The position numbers and the translations under genes were made by a program. From positions 1 through 57,884 of the forward strand of contig JACQEN010000198.1 in assembly GCA_016200585.1 (NCBI GenBank): 57,884 nucleotides of DNA, written 5' to 3'. Below are positions 33,675-41,987 of the stretch, in pieces. This stretch comes from Deltaproteobacteria bacterium. GTDB taxonomy: Bacteria; Desulfobacterota; Binatia; HRBIN30. How positions within the stretch are numbered: the stretch's first letter is position 1; every line of letters starts with the position of its first letter. The notes below the pieces were generated by a model. The model was given only the letters and a program-made list of their open reading frames with translations, made no database searches and was not told the DNA's origin.

Positions 33675-34832
33675 ATGACCACACCGATCAAAGACCGCAC
33701 GGCGATCGTCGGCATCGGCCAGACGAAGTTCAGCAAGGGGTTGGACAACACCGAGCTGTCATTGGCGTGTCAGGCGATTCGCATGGCGATCGACGATGCC
33801 GGATTGAAGCCGTGCGACATCGACGGGTTGTCGATGTTTTCGATGGAAAACGGCCGCGAGGTCGAAGTGGCGCGCAACGTCGGCCTCGGCGACATCACCT
33901 ACTTCGGCGAGATCGGCTACGGCGGCGGAGCCGGGTGCGCCACGGTCGGGCATGCGGCCATGGCCGTCGCCACCGGACAATGCAAAGCGGCGGTCGCCTG
34001 GCGGGCGCGCAAGCGCTCGGCGAAAGCCAGCCGTCCGTGGGCGAATGTGCAGCAGCGGCTCGGCGGATACCATCAGTGGACGCGTCCGTTCGGCCTTCTA
34101 CGGCCGGTCGATGAAATCGCCATGTTGGCACGCCGCTACATGCACGAGTTCGGCGCCACCCGCGATCATCTCGCCAACGTCGCCCTGGCGTTCCGCAAGC
34201 ATGCCAATCGCAATCCCAATGCGACGATGTACGAGAAGAAGATGACGCGCGACGATTACATGAAGGCGCGTTGGATTTCGGAGCCGCTGTGCCTCTACGA
34301 CAACTGTCTCGAGACCGACGGCGCGCTGGCGGTGGTGATCGTCGCTGCCGAACGTGCCCGAGATTTGAAGCAACGGCCGGCGTACCTGCATTCGTTCGCG
34401 CAGAGCATTCCGCGGCAATTGCAGGTGATGACCAACTACTTCAACGACGATCCGTTGGTCGGTCCGTCGTGGGCCTGCGCTCGCTTGCTGTGGCAGCTCA
34501 GCGACATCAAGCCGCAGGATGTTTCTGTTGCGCAGCTCTACGACGCCTTCAGCCCGCTGATCCCGTTGTCGCTCGAAGGCTACGGCTTTTGCGAACGCGG
34601 TGCGGGCGCGGCATTCACGGAAGGCGGCGCCTTGGAGTGGCCCGATGGCCGCTTGCCGACCAACACGGCCGGCGGCGGTATGTCGGAAGCGTACGTGCAC
34701 GGATTCAATCTGGTGCTCGAAGGGGTGCGCCAGATTCGCGGCACTTCGACCTGCCAAGTCGACAACGCCGAGAGCTGTCTGGTCACCAGCGGCGAGGGTG
34801 TGCCCACCAGCGCCTTGCTGCTGCGGAGGTGA
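33675..34832 (+). CDS. thiolase-like protein (Ltp2/lipid-transfer aldolase family)
   Basis: A 385-residue thiolase-superfamily protein of the non-condensing SCP-x/Ltp2 type. Motifs include RTAIVGIGQTKFSKG at the start, CDIDGLSMFSMENGREVE, the nucleotide-proximal GGGAGCATVGHAAMAVATGQCKAAV segment (shown as a motif), LYDAFSPLIPLSLEGYGFCERG and NTAGGGMSEAYVHGFNLVLE. It is followed after three bases by a DUF35 gene. This pair is characteristic of Ltp2-ChsH2/DUF35 retro-aldolase complexes that cleave steroid side-chain CoA thioesters, and of related acyl-CoA systems. Confidence 0.82.
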   Translation: MTTPIKDRTAIVGIGQTKFSKGLDNTELSLACQAIRMAIDDAGLKPCDIDGLSMFSMENGREVEVARNVGLGDITYFGEIGYGGGAGCATVGHAAMAVATGQCKAAVAWRARKRSAKASRPWANVQQRLGGYHQWTRPFGLLRPVDEIAMLARRYMHEFGATRDHLANVALAFRKHANRNPNATMYEKKMTRDDYMKARWISEPLCLYDNCLETDGALAVVIVAAERARDLKQRPAYLHSFAQSIPRQLQVMTNYFNDDPLVGPSWACARLLWQLSDIKPQDVSVAQLYDAFSPLIPLSLEGYGFCERGAGAAFTEGGALEWPDGRLPTNTAGGGMSEAYVHGFNLVLEGVRQIRGTSTCQVDNAESCLVTSGEGVPTSALLLRR

Positions 34833-34835
34833 TGG

Positions 34836-35276
34836 ATGGAGAGCAAATTCCTTTTGCCCGACCCGGAGGATGACGACGCGGCGCCGTTCTGGCAGGGCAC
34901 GGCGCGCGGCGAGTTGCTCGTCCAAGCCTGCGCGGCCTGCGGCAAGCGCCGCATGCCGCCGCGCCCGATGTGTCCGAGCTGCGGCGCTACAACGTCGCGC
35001 TGGGAGAAGCTCAGCGGCCGCGGGACGATCTGGTCGTTCGTCGTGCCGCATCCGCCGCTGCTGCCGGCATACCAGGAGCTCGCACCGTACAATGTCATCA
35101 CCGTCGCCACTGACGATGATGCGAACCTGCGCTTTATCGGCAACCTGGTGGCGACGCCGCACGGGGCGATCAATGAAGTCGATCCGGCGACGATCCGCAT
35201 CGGCGAATCCGTGCGCGTCGTCTTTCAACAAGTAGAGGACGTTCATCTGCCGCGCTGGATGCGTGTGTACAGCTAG
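34836..35276 (+). CDS. DUF35 zinc-ribbon/OB-fold partner protein
   Basis: A 146-residue DUF35 protein. An N-terminal helix precedes a rubredoxin-like zinc ribbon, with CAACGKRRMPPRPMCPSCG supplying two CxxC pairs, and a C-terminal OB fold (GRGTIWSFVVPHPPLLPAY; IRIGESVRVVFQQVED). Such proteins bind acyl-CoA and activate the adjacent thiolase-like partner. The four-base gap to that gene supports a complex. Confidence 0.88.
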   Translation: MESKFLLPDPEDDDAAPFWQGTARGELLVQACAACGKRRMPPRPMCPSCGATTSRWEKLSGRGTIWSFVVPHPPLLPAYQELAPYNVITVATDDDANLRFIGNLVATPHGAINEVDPATIRIGESVRVVFQQVEDVHLPRWMRVYS

Positions 35277-35322
35277 ATCAATACCTGAATCGCCTGAGTG
35301 TACAGGTCTCTTCGACAAGAAA

Positions 35323-35358
35323 CCCCCTCCTTAGTAAGGAGGGGGCAAGGGGGTGGTT
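35323..35358. repeat. left terminal inverted repeat of DUF559 cassette
   Basis: It contains a 23-base palindrome (35323-35345: CCCCCTCCTTA, G, TAAGGAGGGGG) followed by CAAGGGGGTGGTT. The whole of it is inverted at 35714-35751, with about 33 of 37 positions matching. Confidence 0.8.
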
Positions 35359-35359
35359 G

Positions 35360-35759
35360 ATGGCCCTGCACTACAACCGCCACAGCGAGCGCGCCAGGCG
35401 CCGCATCTTGCGCGATAGTGCCACCAGCGCTGAAGAGAAGCTGTGATCCGTCCTCAAAGGGCAACAGTTTGGAATCAAGTTTCAGCGCCAACATAGTATT
35501 GACGCCTTCGTCGTCGACTTCTGCGCACCGAGCTGCAAGCTGGCGATCGAGGTAGATGGCGATTCACATTTTCTCGGAAGCCGCACAGCAGTATGATGTT
35601 GAACGAACGGCATATCTTGAAAGCTTCGGCATTCGAGTGCTGCGATTTACGAACATCGACGTCGTTGAGAATATCCAAGTGGTTGTGCACTCAATCATCG
35701 CTGCGGCCAGGATGACCACCCCCTTTCCCCCCTCCTTAGTAAGGAGGGGGGAATTCTGA
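35360..35759 (+). pseudogene. decayed DUF559 (Vsr-like) endonuclease-domain gene
   Basis: Reading from ATG 35360 gives MALHYNRHSERARRRILR, then a stop (TGA 35444-35446) where homologs of this family normally have Trp in an EExLW motif. It continues in frame with GIKFQRQHSIDAFVVDF and KLAIEVDGDSH. A one-base frameshift near 35575-35590 then moves to YDVERTAYLESFGIRVLRFT and NIDVVENIQVV. The order of motifs (FRRQ, IxxYIVDF, EVDGxxH, R-x-x-x-L, GxxVLRF) is that of DUF559 restriction-endonuclease-fold proteins related to Vsr. One nonsense mutation and one frameshift make it non-functional. Confidence 0.85.
35714..35751. repeat. right terminal inverted repeat of DUF559 cassette
   Basis: GACCACCCCCTTT is followed by a 25-base palindrome (35727-35751), the inverted counterpart of 35323-35358. 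It overlaps the last codons of the decayed nuclease gene. Confidence 0.8.
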
Positions 35760-35849
35760 TTTTGATGGCGAAAACACGGCGTCCCGCAACTTGTTAAGGT
35801 ACGGTTGATCTGCCACACCGGCCGGTATCTTCGAAACGAGAAGGAGAAC

Positions 35850-36950
35850 ATGATGCGTGCAGCCGTGATGGAAGCACAGGCCAAGCCGTTGGTGATCTGG
35901 GACGACGTCGAGATCGCCGCGCCGGGCGCCGGCCAGGTGCGCGTACGTGTCACCCACTGCGGTCTCTGTCACTCGGATCTCAGCATTGCCGACGCGGTGT
36001 TTCCCAGCCCGACGCCGATGATCCTCGGCCACGAAGCCGCCGGTATCGTGGAGCAGCTTGGGCCCGACGTTTACGGCTTACAGGTCGGCGACCACGTCGT
36101 TCTCAGCCCGCTGCCGCCGTGCGGGCTGTGCTACTGGTGCGTGCGCGGCGAGCCCGGAGTATGCGTCAACGCTGCCGCAATTCAAACGAACACGTTTACC
36201 GACGGTACGACCGGCCTTTCGCGCCGCGGCGAGATGGTGTTTCGCGGCGTCGGTATGGGCGGCTTTGCCGAGATGGTGCTGACACCCGCCAGCGGCGCGG
36301 TGAAGATCCCTGCCGACGTACCGCTCAGCGTCGCCTGTGTGATCGGCTGCGCGGTGCAGACCGGCGTCGGCGCCGTGCTCAACACGGCGCGCGTCGAGCC
36401 CGGTGCGACCGTGCTGGTCATCGGTTTGGGCGGTATCGGCTTGAGCATCGTTCAGGGCGCGCGCCTTGCCGGTGCGTCGCGCATCATTGGTGCCGACCCC
36501 GTAGCGCAGCGTCGTGAGGCGGCTTTGCGTTTCGGTGCGACCGATGTTCTCGACCCCGGTGCCGGCGATATTGCGGCGAGCACATTCGAGCTGACGCAGG
36601 TCGGAGCCGACTACGCGTTCGATGCGGTGGGGCGCGGCGCCTTGATTGCCGACTGTCTGCGCGCGACGCGCAACGGCGGTACGACGGTCGCGGTCGGTGC
36701 GCCCGGGATGGACGATTCGATCAACATCATTGCGCCGGCGTTGTTCACGCTGCAGGAGAAAAAACTCATCGGCTGTGCCCTGGGCAGCTGCAACTCGGTG
36801 CGCGATATTCCGCGCTTGATCGCTTTGTGGCAGACGGGACGTCTCGATCTCGAAGCGTTGATCACCCAACGACGGCAGCTCAGCGAGATCAACGAAGCGC
36901 TGGCCGACTTGCGGGCGAGTCGCGGCATACGGACGATCCTGGAGATGTAG
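35850..36950 (+). CDS. zinc-dependent alcohol dehydrogenase
   Basis: A 366-residue medium-chain dehydrogenase. Catalytic zinc ligands are in HCGLCHSDLS and GHEAAGIVE. The structural-zinc lobe is complete (CGLCYWCVRGEPGVC, spacing 2-2-7). The NAD site is VIGLGGIGLSIVQGA with an acidic residue after the second strand (GADP). ATG 35850 has AAGGAGA upstream. The sequence resembles the class III/mycothiol-type group of alcohol dehydrogenases seen in actinobacteria. It stands between the decayed nuclease cassette and a P450 gene and may oxidise alcohols produced by the P450. Confidence 0.88.
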   Translation: MMRAAVMEAQAKPLVIWDDVEIAAPGAGQVRVRVTHCGLCHSDLSIADAVFPSPTPMILGHEAAGIVEQLGPDVYGLQVGDHVVLSPLPPCGLCYWCVRGEPGVCVNAAAIQTNTFTDGTTGLSRRGEMVFRGVGMGGFAEMVLTPASGAVKIPADVPLSVACVIGCAVQTGVGAVLNTARVEPGATVLVIGLGGIGLSIVQGARLAGASRIIGADPVAQRREAALRFGATDVLDPGAGDIAASTFELTQVGADYAFDAVGRGALIADCLRATRNGGTTVAVGAPGMDDSINIIAPALFTLQEKKLIGCALGSCNSVRDIPRLIALWQTGRLDLEALITQRRQLSEINEALADLRASRGIRTILEM

Positions 36951-37101
36951 TCTCGGAACGCGGCCCCACCCTTCCCCCGTGGCAGGAACCAGGAACCGCC
37001 GCGGGGGCGAACGATTCCTTTCCCGTGACAGGAACCGCCAAGGGGGGACGTCGGATCGTTTCGGATTTGCAGTAGAGGGACCAGTGGTTTATTTCGGCCG
37101 C

Positions 37102-38277
37102 ATGTCCTCGCCGCCGGTCTACGACCCCTACGCCTACGAAATCCACGACGATCCCTATTCGGTGTACAAGCGCCTGCGCGACGAAGCGCCGGCATATCAC
37201 AACCGCGAGCGTGGATTCTGGGCGTTGTCGCGCTTTCAGGACATCTACGACGCCATGCACGATTGGCAAACGTACTCGTCGCACGGCGGCGTTGCCCTCG
37301 AAGGCAGCGGCAAGGCGCCGCCGATGATCATCGCCATGGACCCGCCACGGCAGGTGAAGCTGCGACGATTGGTAAGCAGCGTGTTTACGCCGCGGCGGGT
37401 GGCGCAGATGGAACCACACGTGCGGGCGCTGACGCGCAAGCATCTGCTGCCGTTGCTCGATCGTGGTGCGATCGATTTCATCGACGACTTTTCCGGCAAG
37501 TTGCCGATGGAGGTCATCAGCGTCATGCTCGGTGTGCCGGAGAGCGATCAAGCGAAGCTGCGCCAGTGGTCGGACCTGCTGCTGCACCGCGAACCGGGCA
37601 ACCCGAGCGTCACACCGGCCGGCATGGAGGCTGCCGGAAATCTTGTACGCTACTTTGCCAGCGATTTGCACCGGCGTCGCCAGCAGCCGGGCGACGATGT
37701 GATCAGCGGACTGCTTGCTGCGGAGGTCGAGGGGGAACGTCTGGCCGACGACGAAATCCTCGGTTTCTGCTTCCTGCTCATCATTGCCGGCAACGAGACG
37801 ACAACGAAGATGCTTGGCAATGCGGTCTACCTGCTGTGGAAGCATCCCGAGCAACGGCAGTTGCTGGTGCGCGAGCCGCGGCGGATCGCCGATGCGGTCG
37901 AAGAGGTCGTGCGTTTCGACAACTCAACGCAGATGCTGGCGCGCGTTCTGACCCGTGACGTCGACCTACACGGTACCACGATGCCCAAAGGCGACCGCGT
38001 TATCCTGCTGTTGGGTTCCGGCAATCGCGACGAGCGGGCCTTCGAACGCGCCGACCAGTTCGATGTCACCCGACCGGCGCAGCAGCACCTGGGCTTCGGC
38101 TTCGGCATCCACGTCTGCCTCGGCGCGTCGCTGGCCCGTCTCGAGGGCAGAGTGGCGCTCGAAGAAGTCCTCTCCCGCATCCCCGACTACGAAATCGACG
38201 AACGCGGTATGGAGCGCGTCCACTCGCCGAACGTTCGGGGGTACGCTCACCTGCCGATGCGGCTGCGACGCTCCTGA
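37102..38277 (+). CDS. cytochrome P450
   Basis: A 391-residue bacterial class I P450. I-helix AGNETTTKML, ExxR in EEVVRFD, and the heme-binding loop FGFGIHVCLGASLARLE with the thiolate Cys are all present. The N-terminal YDPYAYEIHDDPYSVYKRLRDEAP is typical of the CYP125/CYP107-like soluble bacterial P450s. ATG 37102 is favoured; GTG 37084 would add six residues. No ferredoxin gene is adjacent. Near the Ltp2/DUF35 pair and alcohol dehydrogenase it may hydroxylate a lipid or steroid-like substrate. Confidence 0.93.
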   Translation: MSSPPVYDPYAYEIHDDPYSVYKRLRDEAPAYHNRERGFWALSRFQDIYDAMHDWQTYSSHGGVALEGSGKAPPMIIAMDPPRQVKLRRLVSSVFTPRRVAQMEPHVRALTRKHLLPLLDRGAIDFIDDFSGKLPMEVISVMLGVPESDQAKLRQWSDLLLHREPGNPSVTPAGMEAAGNLVRYFASDLHRRRQQPGDDVISGLLAAEVEGERLADDEILGFCFLLIIAGNETTTKMLGNAVYLLWKHPEQRQLLVREPRRIADAVEEVVRFDNSTQMLARVLTRDVDLHGTTMPKGDRVILLLGSGNRDERAFERADQFDVTRPAQQHLGFGFGIHVCLGASLARLEGRVALEEVLSRIPDYEIDERGMERVHSPNVRGYAHLPMRLRRS

Positions 38278-38471
38278 GTCGGCAGCAAGTCGTATCCTGC
38301 CACACCAAGGATCTCGGAAAGTCGTCTCACACCTGAGAAGTTCATTGGTCGTAGCTTCGCGATTCTGCGCTATGCAGCGGGCAGCGCTGCGGTCTGTCGT
38401 GCGCTGGTTGATGGCAGGGCCTATGCAGCTGTACCAATCGATCTTAGGATCGTCGCGGGAGGACGTCCGAG

Positions 38472-39044
38472 ATGAGGTTCAGCAACAGCGCCAGCTTGTC
38501 GCATCCAGCATCGCTGGTGTTGGAGACGATGATCGACGAGATGGAAGCGATTGTTCCGTTTCTCCCGAACGTCGAGAGCATCACAACCGAAAAGAGCGAG
38601 AAACTTGCCGACGGGCGCTTGCGCATCGTGCGACGATGGATGGGATCCCTACACGCCGCGCCGGCGGTCGTGCGACCGTTCTTGTCGCCCGAATGGCTTG
38701 GCTGGATCGATACCGCCGTTTGGAGTCCGGCTGAATTCAAAGTCGATTGGACTCACACGCCGACGGTTTCCCACCTGGCGGCGCTCTACGACTGCTCCGG
38801 TACGAACTACTTCGAGCCCGATCCGGCGAATCCCAAGGCGAGCACGTGTATCCGAATCGGCGGCGACCTGGTCGTGCATCCCAACGCGCTGCCGGGAGTA
38901 CCGCGGTTTCTCGCGGATCGTATGGCACCACAGGTTGAAAAATTCGTGATCAACTTGGTCACGCCGAACCTGACCGATCTCGTTGAAGGATTGCAACGCT
39001 ATCTCGACCGGCAGCAGAAGCGGGCCGCAAAGCGTTCCAGGTGA
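38472..39044 (+). CDS. START/SRPBCC-like small protein
   Basis: A 190-residue soluble protein of uncertain family. The N-terminus (MRFSNSASLSHPASLVLETMIDEMEAIVPFLPNVESI, key residues H11 and P30) and the following alternating strands resemble an SRPBCC ligand-binding fold with an initial strand and two short helices. The C-terminal long helix LTDLVEGLQRYLDRQQKRAAK also fits. The next gene, a WS/DGAT acyltransferase, begins within or just after its stop, so the two are an operon. It may bind a lipid substrate, which is inference. Confidence 0.55.
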   Translation: MRFSNSASLSHPASLVLETMIDEMEAIVPFLPNVESITTEKSEKLADGRLRIVRRWMGSLHAAPAVVRPFLSPEWLGWIDTAVWSPAEFKVDWTHTPTVSHLAALYDCSGTNYFEPDPANPKASTCIRIGGDLVVHPNALPGVPRFLADRMAPQVEKFVINLVTPNLTDLVEGLQRYLDRQQKRAAKRSR

Positions 39045-39058
39045 CGCAGGAGGGGAGC

Positions 39059-40540
39059 ATGAAGCAGAGGCGAGTGAGCCGTGGGGTTGCGCTTGCGCCG
39101 ATGCAGCTGCCACAGCGGATGGCGGCCACCGACGCCCTGTTCTGGTATGCCGAAACAGCGCTGCCGATCTTCCGGCCGATCATCGCCGGACTGTACATCC
39201 TCGATCGTCAGCCAAGCCCCGAGGTGGTCGTGCGAACGCATGAGCTTGCGCTGGCCCTCGTACCGCGGCTGCGGCAGCGTGTAGCGGAGGTGCCTCTTGG
39301 TTTGGCGTTGCCTCTGTGGGCCGACGACCCGCATTTTGATCCGGCGTATCACATCCGCCACGTGTCTCTGGCCCATCCCGGTACGATGCGCGAGTTGCTC
39401 GACCTGACCGCCGCGTTGTTCGCGACGCCGCTCGACCGTGAGCGCCCGCTCTGGGAGGCGTACTGCATCGAAGGTCTTGAGCACGGTCGCAGCGCCTACT
39501 TCTTCAAGATGCACCACGCGCTGGTCGACGGAGTGGGGGCGGTGACGCTGTTGCAAGCCCTGACGCAAGCGCACCCAGGCGAGGAACCGCGCGTTGTACA
39601 CCCGCAACGCACCGGCCATCTGCCGGTGCCGCGCGGTCTGTTTGAAGCCATGGCCGATACCGGACGTGAGCTGGCCGCCGTCGCCGGACGTATCGGGCGG
39701 CTCCCGTTGGATGTCGTCGGCGCGCCCCTCGAGTCGGCGGCGCAAGTGTGGCGCATGCTGCGAGCGGCACGTGGGGTCGTTGCCGAGCTCGGGAACCCGG
39801 TGACGCAAGATCCGCTAGTCGAATCGACATCCGGATTGTCGCGCCGACTCGACGTTCTCGAGATTCCGCTCGAAAAACTACAATCTCTCAAAAAGGCCTT
39901 TGGCGTGACGATCAACGACATCGTCCTCGCGGCGCTTGCCGGCACCCTGCACGCGTACCATCGGCAGCGTCGGGTGCATGTGGATACGCTGACGTGCATG
40001 GTGCCGATGAGCCTGCGCGGCCGCGACGACCGCGACAGTCTCGGCAACCGTGTCGGCATGTTCAACATTCAACTGCCGGTCGGAGAACGGCGCGCCGACC
40101 ATCGCCTGCAGCAGATCGTTCGGCAGACGCAGACGGCCAAGGGGGATAAGCGCGGGACGCTCTACCCCTTTCTGGTGCAAACACTGACGGTCATCCCGGC
40201 GGCGGCGTTTCGCTGGTTGGCGCAGCAGAGCCTGGGGCGGGTGAATCTGGCGTGTACCAACATCCCCGGCCTGGCGACGCGCCGCTATCTTGCCGGGGCG
40301 CGGGTCGAGGCGATCTATCCGTTTGCCAGCGTCGTACAGGGAACGCCGTTGGTCGTGGCGCTGTTTTCGTATGCCGATGCGATGAACATCGGTATCGACA
40401 CCGATCCCGAGGCGATTCCCGACCCGCATCGGATCTCCGAGCTCTTCGTTGCCGAGCTCGAAGCGATGGCCGAGCGTATCCCGCGACGACCGCAGGCCCA
40501 TCGCGGCCGCAAGCGGCACGTGCACGCCAAGGCTAGCTGA
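39059..40540 (+). CDS. wax ester synthase/diacylglycerol acyltransferase (WS/DGAT)
   Basis: A 493-residue bacterial WS/DGAT enzyme, which esterifies acyl-CoA to long-chain alcohols or diacylglycerol for storage lipid. The active-site motif HHALVDG (HHxxxDG) lies near residue 145, PLWEAYCIEGL precedes it, and the later TINDIVLAALAGTLHAY (shown as TINDIVLA) and the NIPGLATRRYLAGARV C-terminal landmark are present. ATG 39059 has AGGAGGGG upstream. A GTG at 39041 overlapping the previous stop is an alternative. Confidence 0.9.
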   Translation: MKQRRVSRGVALAPMQLPQRMAATDALFWYAETALPIFRPIIAGLYILDRQPSPEVVVRTHELALALVPRLRQRVAEVPLGLALPLWADDPHFDPAYHIRHVSLAHPGTMRELLDLTAALFATPLDRERPLWEAYCIEGLEHGRSAYFFKMHHALVDGVGAVTLLQALTQAHPGEEPRVVHPQRTGHLPVPRGLFEAMADTGRELAAVAGRIGRLPLDVVGAPLESAAQVWRMLRAARGVVAELGNPVTQDPLVESTSGLSRRLDVLEIPLEKLQSLKKAFGVTINDIVLAALAGTLHAYHRQRRVHVDTLTCMVPMSLRGRDDRDSLGNRVGMFNIQLPVGERRADHRLQQIVRQTQTAKGDKRGTLYPFLVQTLTVIPAAAFRWLAQQSLGRVNLACTNIPGLATRRYLAGARVEAIYPFASVVQGTPLVVALFSYADAMNIGIDTDPEAIPDPHRISELFVAELEAMAERIPRRPQAHRGRKRHVHAKAS

Positions 40541-40553
40541 GTTTTGGCGTCGG

Positions 40554-40943
40554 CTATTCCGTGTGGGAGATCGACCAGGCCTCGATCTTGTTCGGGGCTG
40601 TGGCCCGTTGGTTGTGGCCGACGCGGCGAAACACACCACGCACCTCGATGCGATCACCGGGTTTTACTTTGGGGTTACCAAAGCTGAACACGGTGATTTC
40701 CTGACCTTGATCGACGATCGTGAGGGTGGTGTAGAGGTCGCCGTAGTTCGACGACTGCGAGTGCACTTCCGAGGCTGTCCCGTTCAAAACCACTTCGCGG
40801 TCATCGAAGCGCTCCGCGGTGCTGACGAGCTCCGGCAACGTCAAGGCATGCAACGTCGACGGCAATAGGCTGAGCTGCGTCCCCAGGCACAACAGCCCGG
40901 CCGTCCGGGTCAATAGATATTGCCGTCGTTTCGCCATCGTCAT
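40554..40943 (-). CDS. exported OB-fold protein
   Basis: A 129-residue protein with a signal-like N-terminus (RRQYLLTRTAGLLCLGTQLSLLP, shown in part) followed by an OB-fold: ELVSTAERFDDREVVLNGTASEV, TTLTIVDQGQEITVFSF, and VKPGDRIEVRGVFRRV. ATG 40943 has GGAGG six bases upstream. OB folds of this length bind nucleic acid or act as envelope accessory domains. No function can be assigned. Confidence 0.65.
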   Translation of the reverse strand: MTMAKRRQYLLTRTAGLLCLGTQLSLLPSTLHALTLPELVSTAERFDDREVVLNGTASEVHSQSSNYGDLYTTLTIVDQGQEITVFSFGNPKVKPGDRIEVRGVFRRVGHNQRATAPNKIEAWSISHTE

Positions 40944-41083
40944 CAAACCTCCGCGTCTTGTGACAGCAATTGTGACGCCAGTGGGAGCGTTGCCGATGGA
41001 GGACGGAGCAAGCACCGGAAGGGATTCTTCGCTGTCGCCGAACGCTGTAACGGTGTCAGCGAGTCGACACAGTGGCGGGCGAA

Positions 41084-41104
41084 GATGGGAGATGGGAGAT
41101 GGGA
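41084..41104. repeat. three tandem GATGGGA heptamers
   Basis: Three perfect direct repeats of GATGGGA fill part of the gap between the OB-fold and MBL-fold genes. They are too short to interpret further. Confidence 0.7.
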
Positions 41105-41114
41105 GGATGGATTG

Positions 41115-41987
41115 TCAGAGGCGGATGCTGCCTAACAGCGGCAGGGCGCCTACCGGAAGGTTGGGCGCGGTTGTTTGAAGGCGGTCGATCAATTTCGCAA
41201 AGCGCATTCCCGGCAGGGCGTGTGCTTCCTCTTCGATGCGGCGCAGGAAATTGTCCCAGTGATGCAGCAGCACGGCGCCGGGTGACAATGCGCTCATGAG
41301 GCGCTCGGGGTAGCGCTCGGTCGTCGTCCACCCGGCGACGCACGCCAGGGCGAGATCGACTGGCCCGACGTTCCAACCGGTTTCGACCAGCTCGGCACTG
41401 CCGACGTGGAACAGGCGGCGTCCGGCGACTTCGATTTCCGTGCCGAAGACCGCCCCACATCGGTATGCCCCCGTGCGCAACGGCACGTCGCTGCAATCGG
41501 CGATGTCGCCGGGGAAGGGGACGCGTCCAAACAAGAACGCCGAATGCGCGCTCGGCCAGAATCGCATTCGGAACGGGCCAACCTCCGTTTCGCTCGCCCG
41601 GCTGCCGCTCGTTGGTTCGACGCACTCCAATTGCGCCTCCGAAACTCCGTGGCTGCGGCAGAGATGGATGGCCGAGCGCGATCCGTAGACGCGTGCGCCG
41701 GTCTGCCGTGCGATCGACGGCGCGTCGAGGGCGTGATCGAAGTGTGTATGGGAGAGCACGATGGCGTCGGCACGTGGAACGAGTCGGCGCGCCAACTCGC
41801 CATCGGAACGCAACCGGGTCCATACGCAACGCGACAGCGACGCTCGTGTCAGGTAAGGATCGAGCAGAAGGCAGTGCTCTTCGTATTCGATGGTGAAGCC
41901 GGCCGTGCCGAGCCATGTGACGCGAATGCCGCGCTCATTGCCGAGCGGCGTTTGTGTGGAGAAGAAAAGATCAGACGGTTTTGGCAT
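41115..41987 (-). CDS. MBL-fold metallo-hydrolase (UlaG-like)
   Basis: A 290-residue metallo-beta-lactamase-fold protein. IRVTWLGTAGFTIEYEEHCLLLDPYL is the start of the fold (shown as motif). The metal site is SHTHFDHALD (HxHxDH), a further His is in FWPSAHSAF and another in VLLHHWDNF. It begins at an ATG that overlaps the ribokinase stop (TGATG on the minus strand); ATG 41993 is an alternative. Substrate unknown, but the operon with ribokinase and a nucleoside hydrolase remnant hints at nucleotide or sugar-phosphate turnover. Confidence 0.82.
   Translation of the reverse strand: MPKPSDLFFSTQTPLGNERGIRVTWLGTAGFTIEYEEHCLLLDPYLTRASLSRCVWTRLRSDGELARRLVPRADAIVLSHTHFDHALDAPSIARQTGARVYGSRSAIHLCRSHGVSEAQLECVEPTSGSRASETEVGPFRMRFWPSAHSAFLFGRVPFPGDIADCSDVPLRTGAYRCGAVFGTEIEVAGRRLFHVGSAELVETGWNVGPVDLALACVAGWTTTERYPERLMSALSPGAVLLHHWDNFLRRIEEEAHALPGMRFAKLIDRLQTTAPNLPVGALPLLGSIRL

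Larger units (their letters stand above)
35323..35751 (+). mobile_element. putative non-autonomous cassette: DUF559 nuclease gene between palindromic terminal repeats
   Basis: About 430 bases bounded by inverted copies of a 37-base C/G-rich sequence that is itself palindromic, enclosing one degraded DUF559 gene. The gene's ATG is two bases after the left repeat and its C-terminal codons run through the right repeat (encoding PPSLVRRG). No target-site duplication longer than two bases is evident. No transposase is present. Related solo palindromes occur at 51733-51784 and, split, at 7976-8235. Confidence 0.55.

Noticed and set aside
35323..35751. Complete insertion sequence
   Set aside because: Terminal inverted repeats are present but there is no transposase and no clear target-site duplication, so it is called only a putative cassette.
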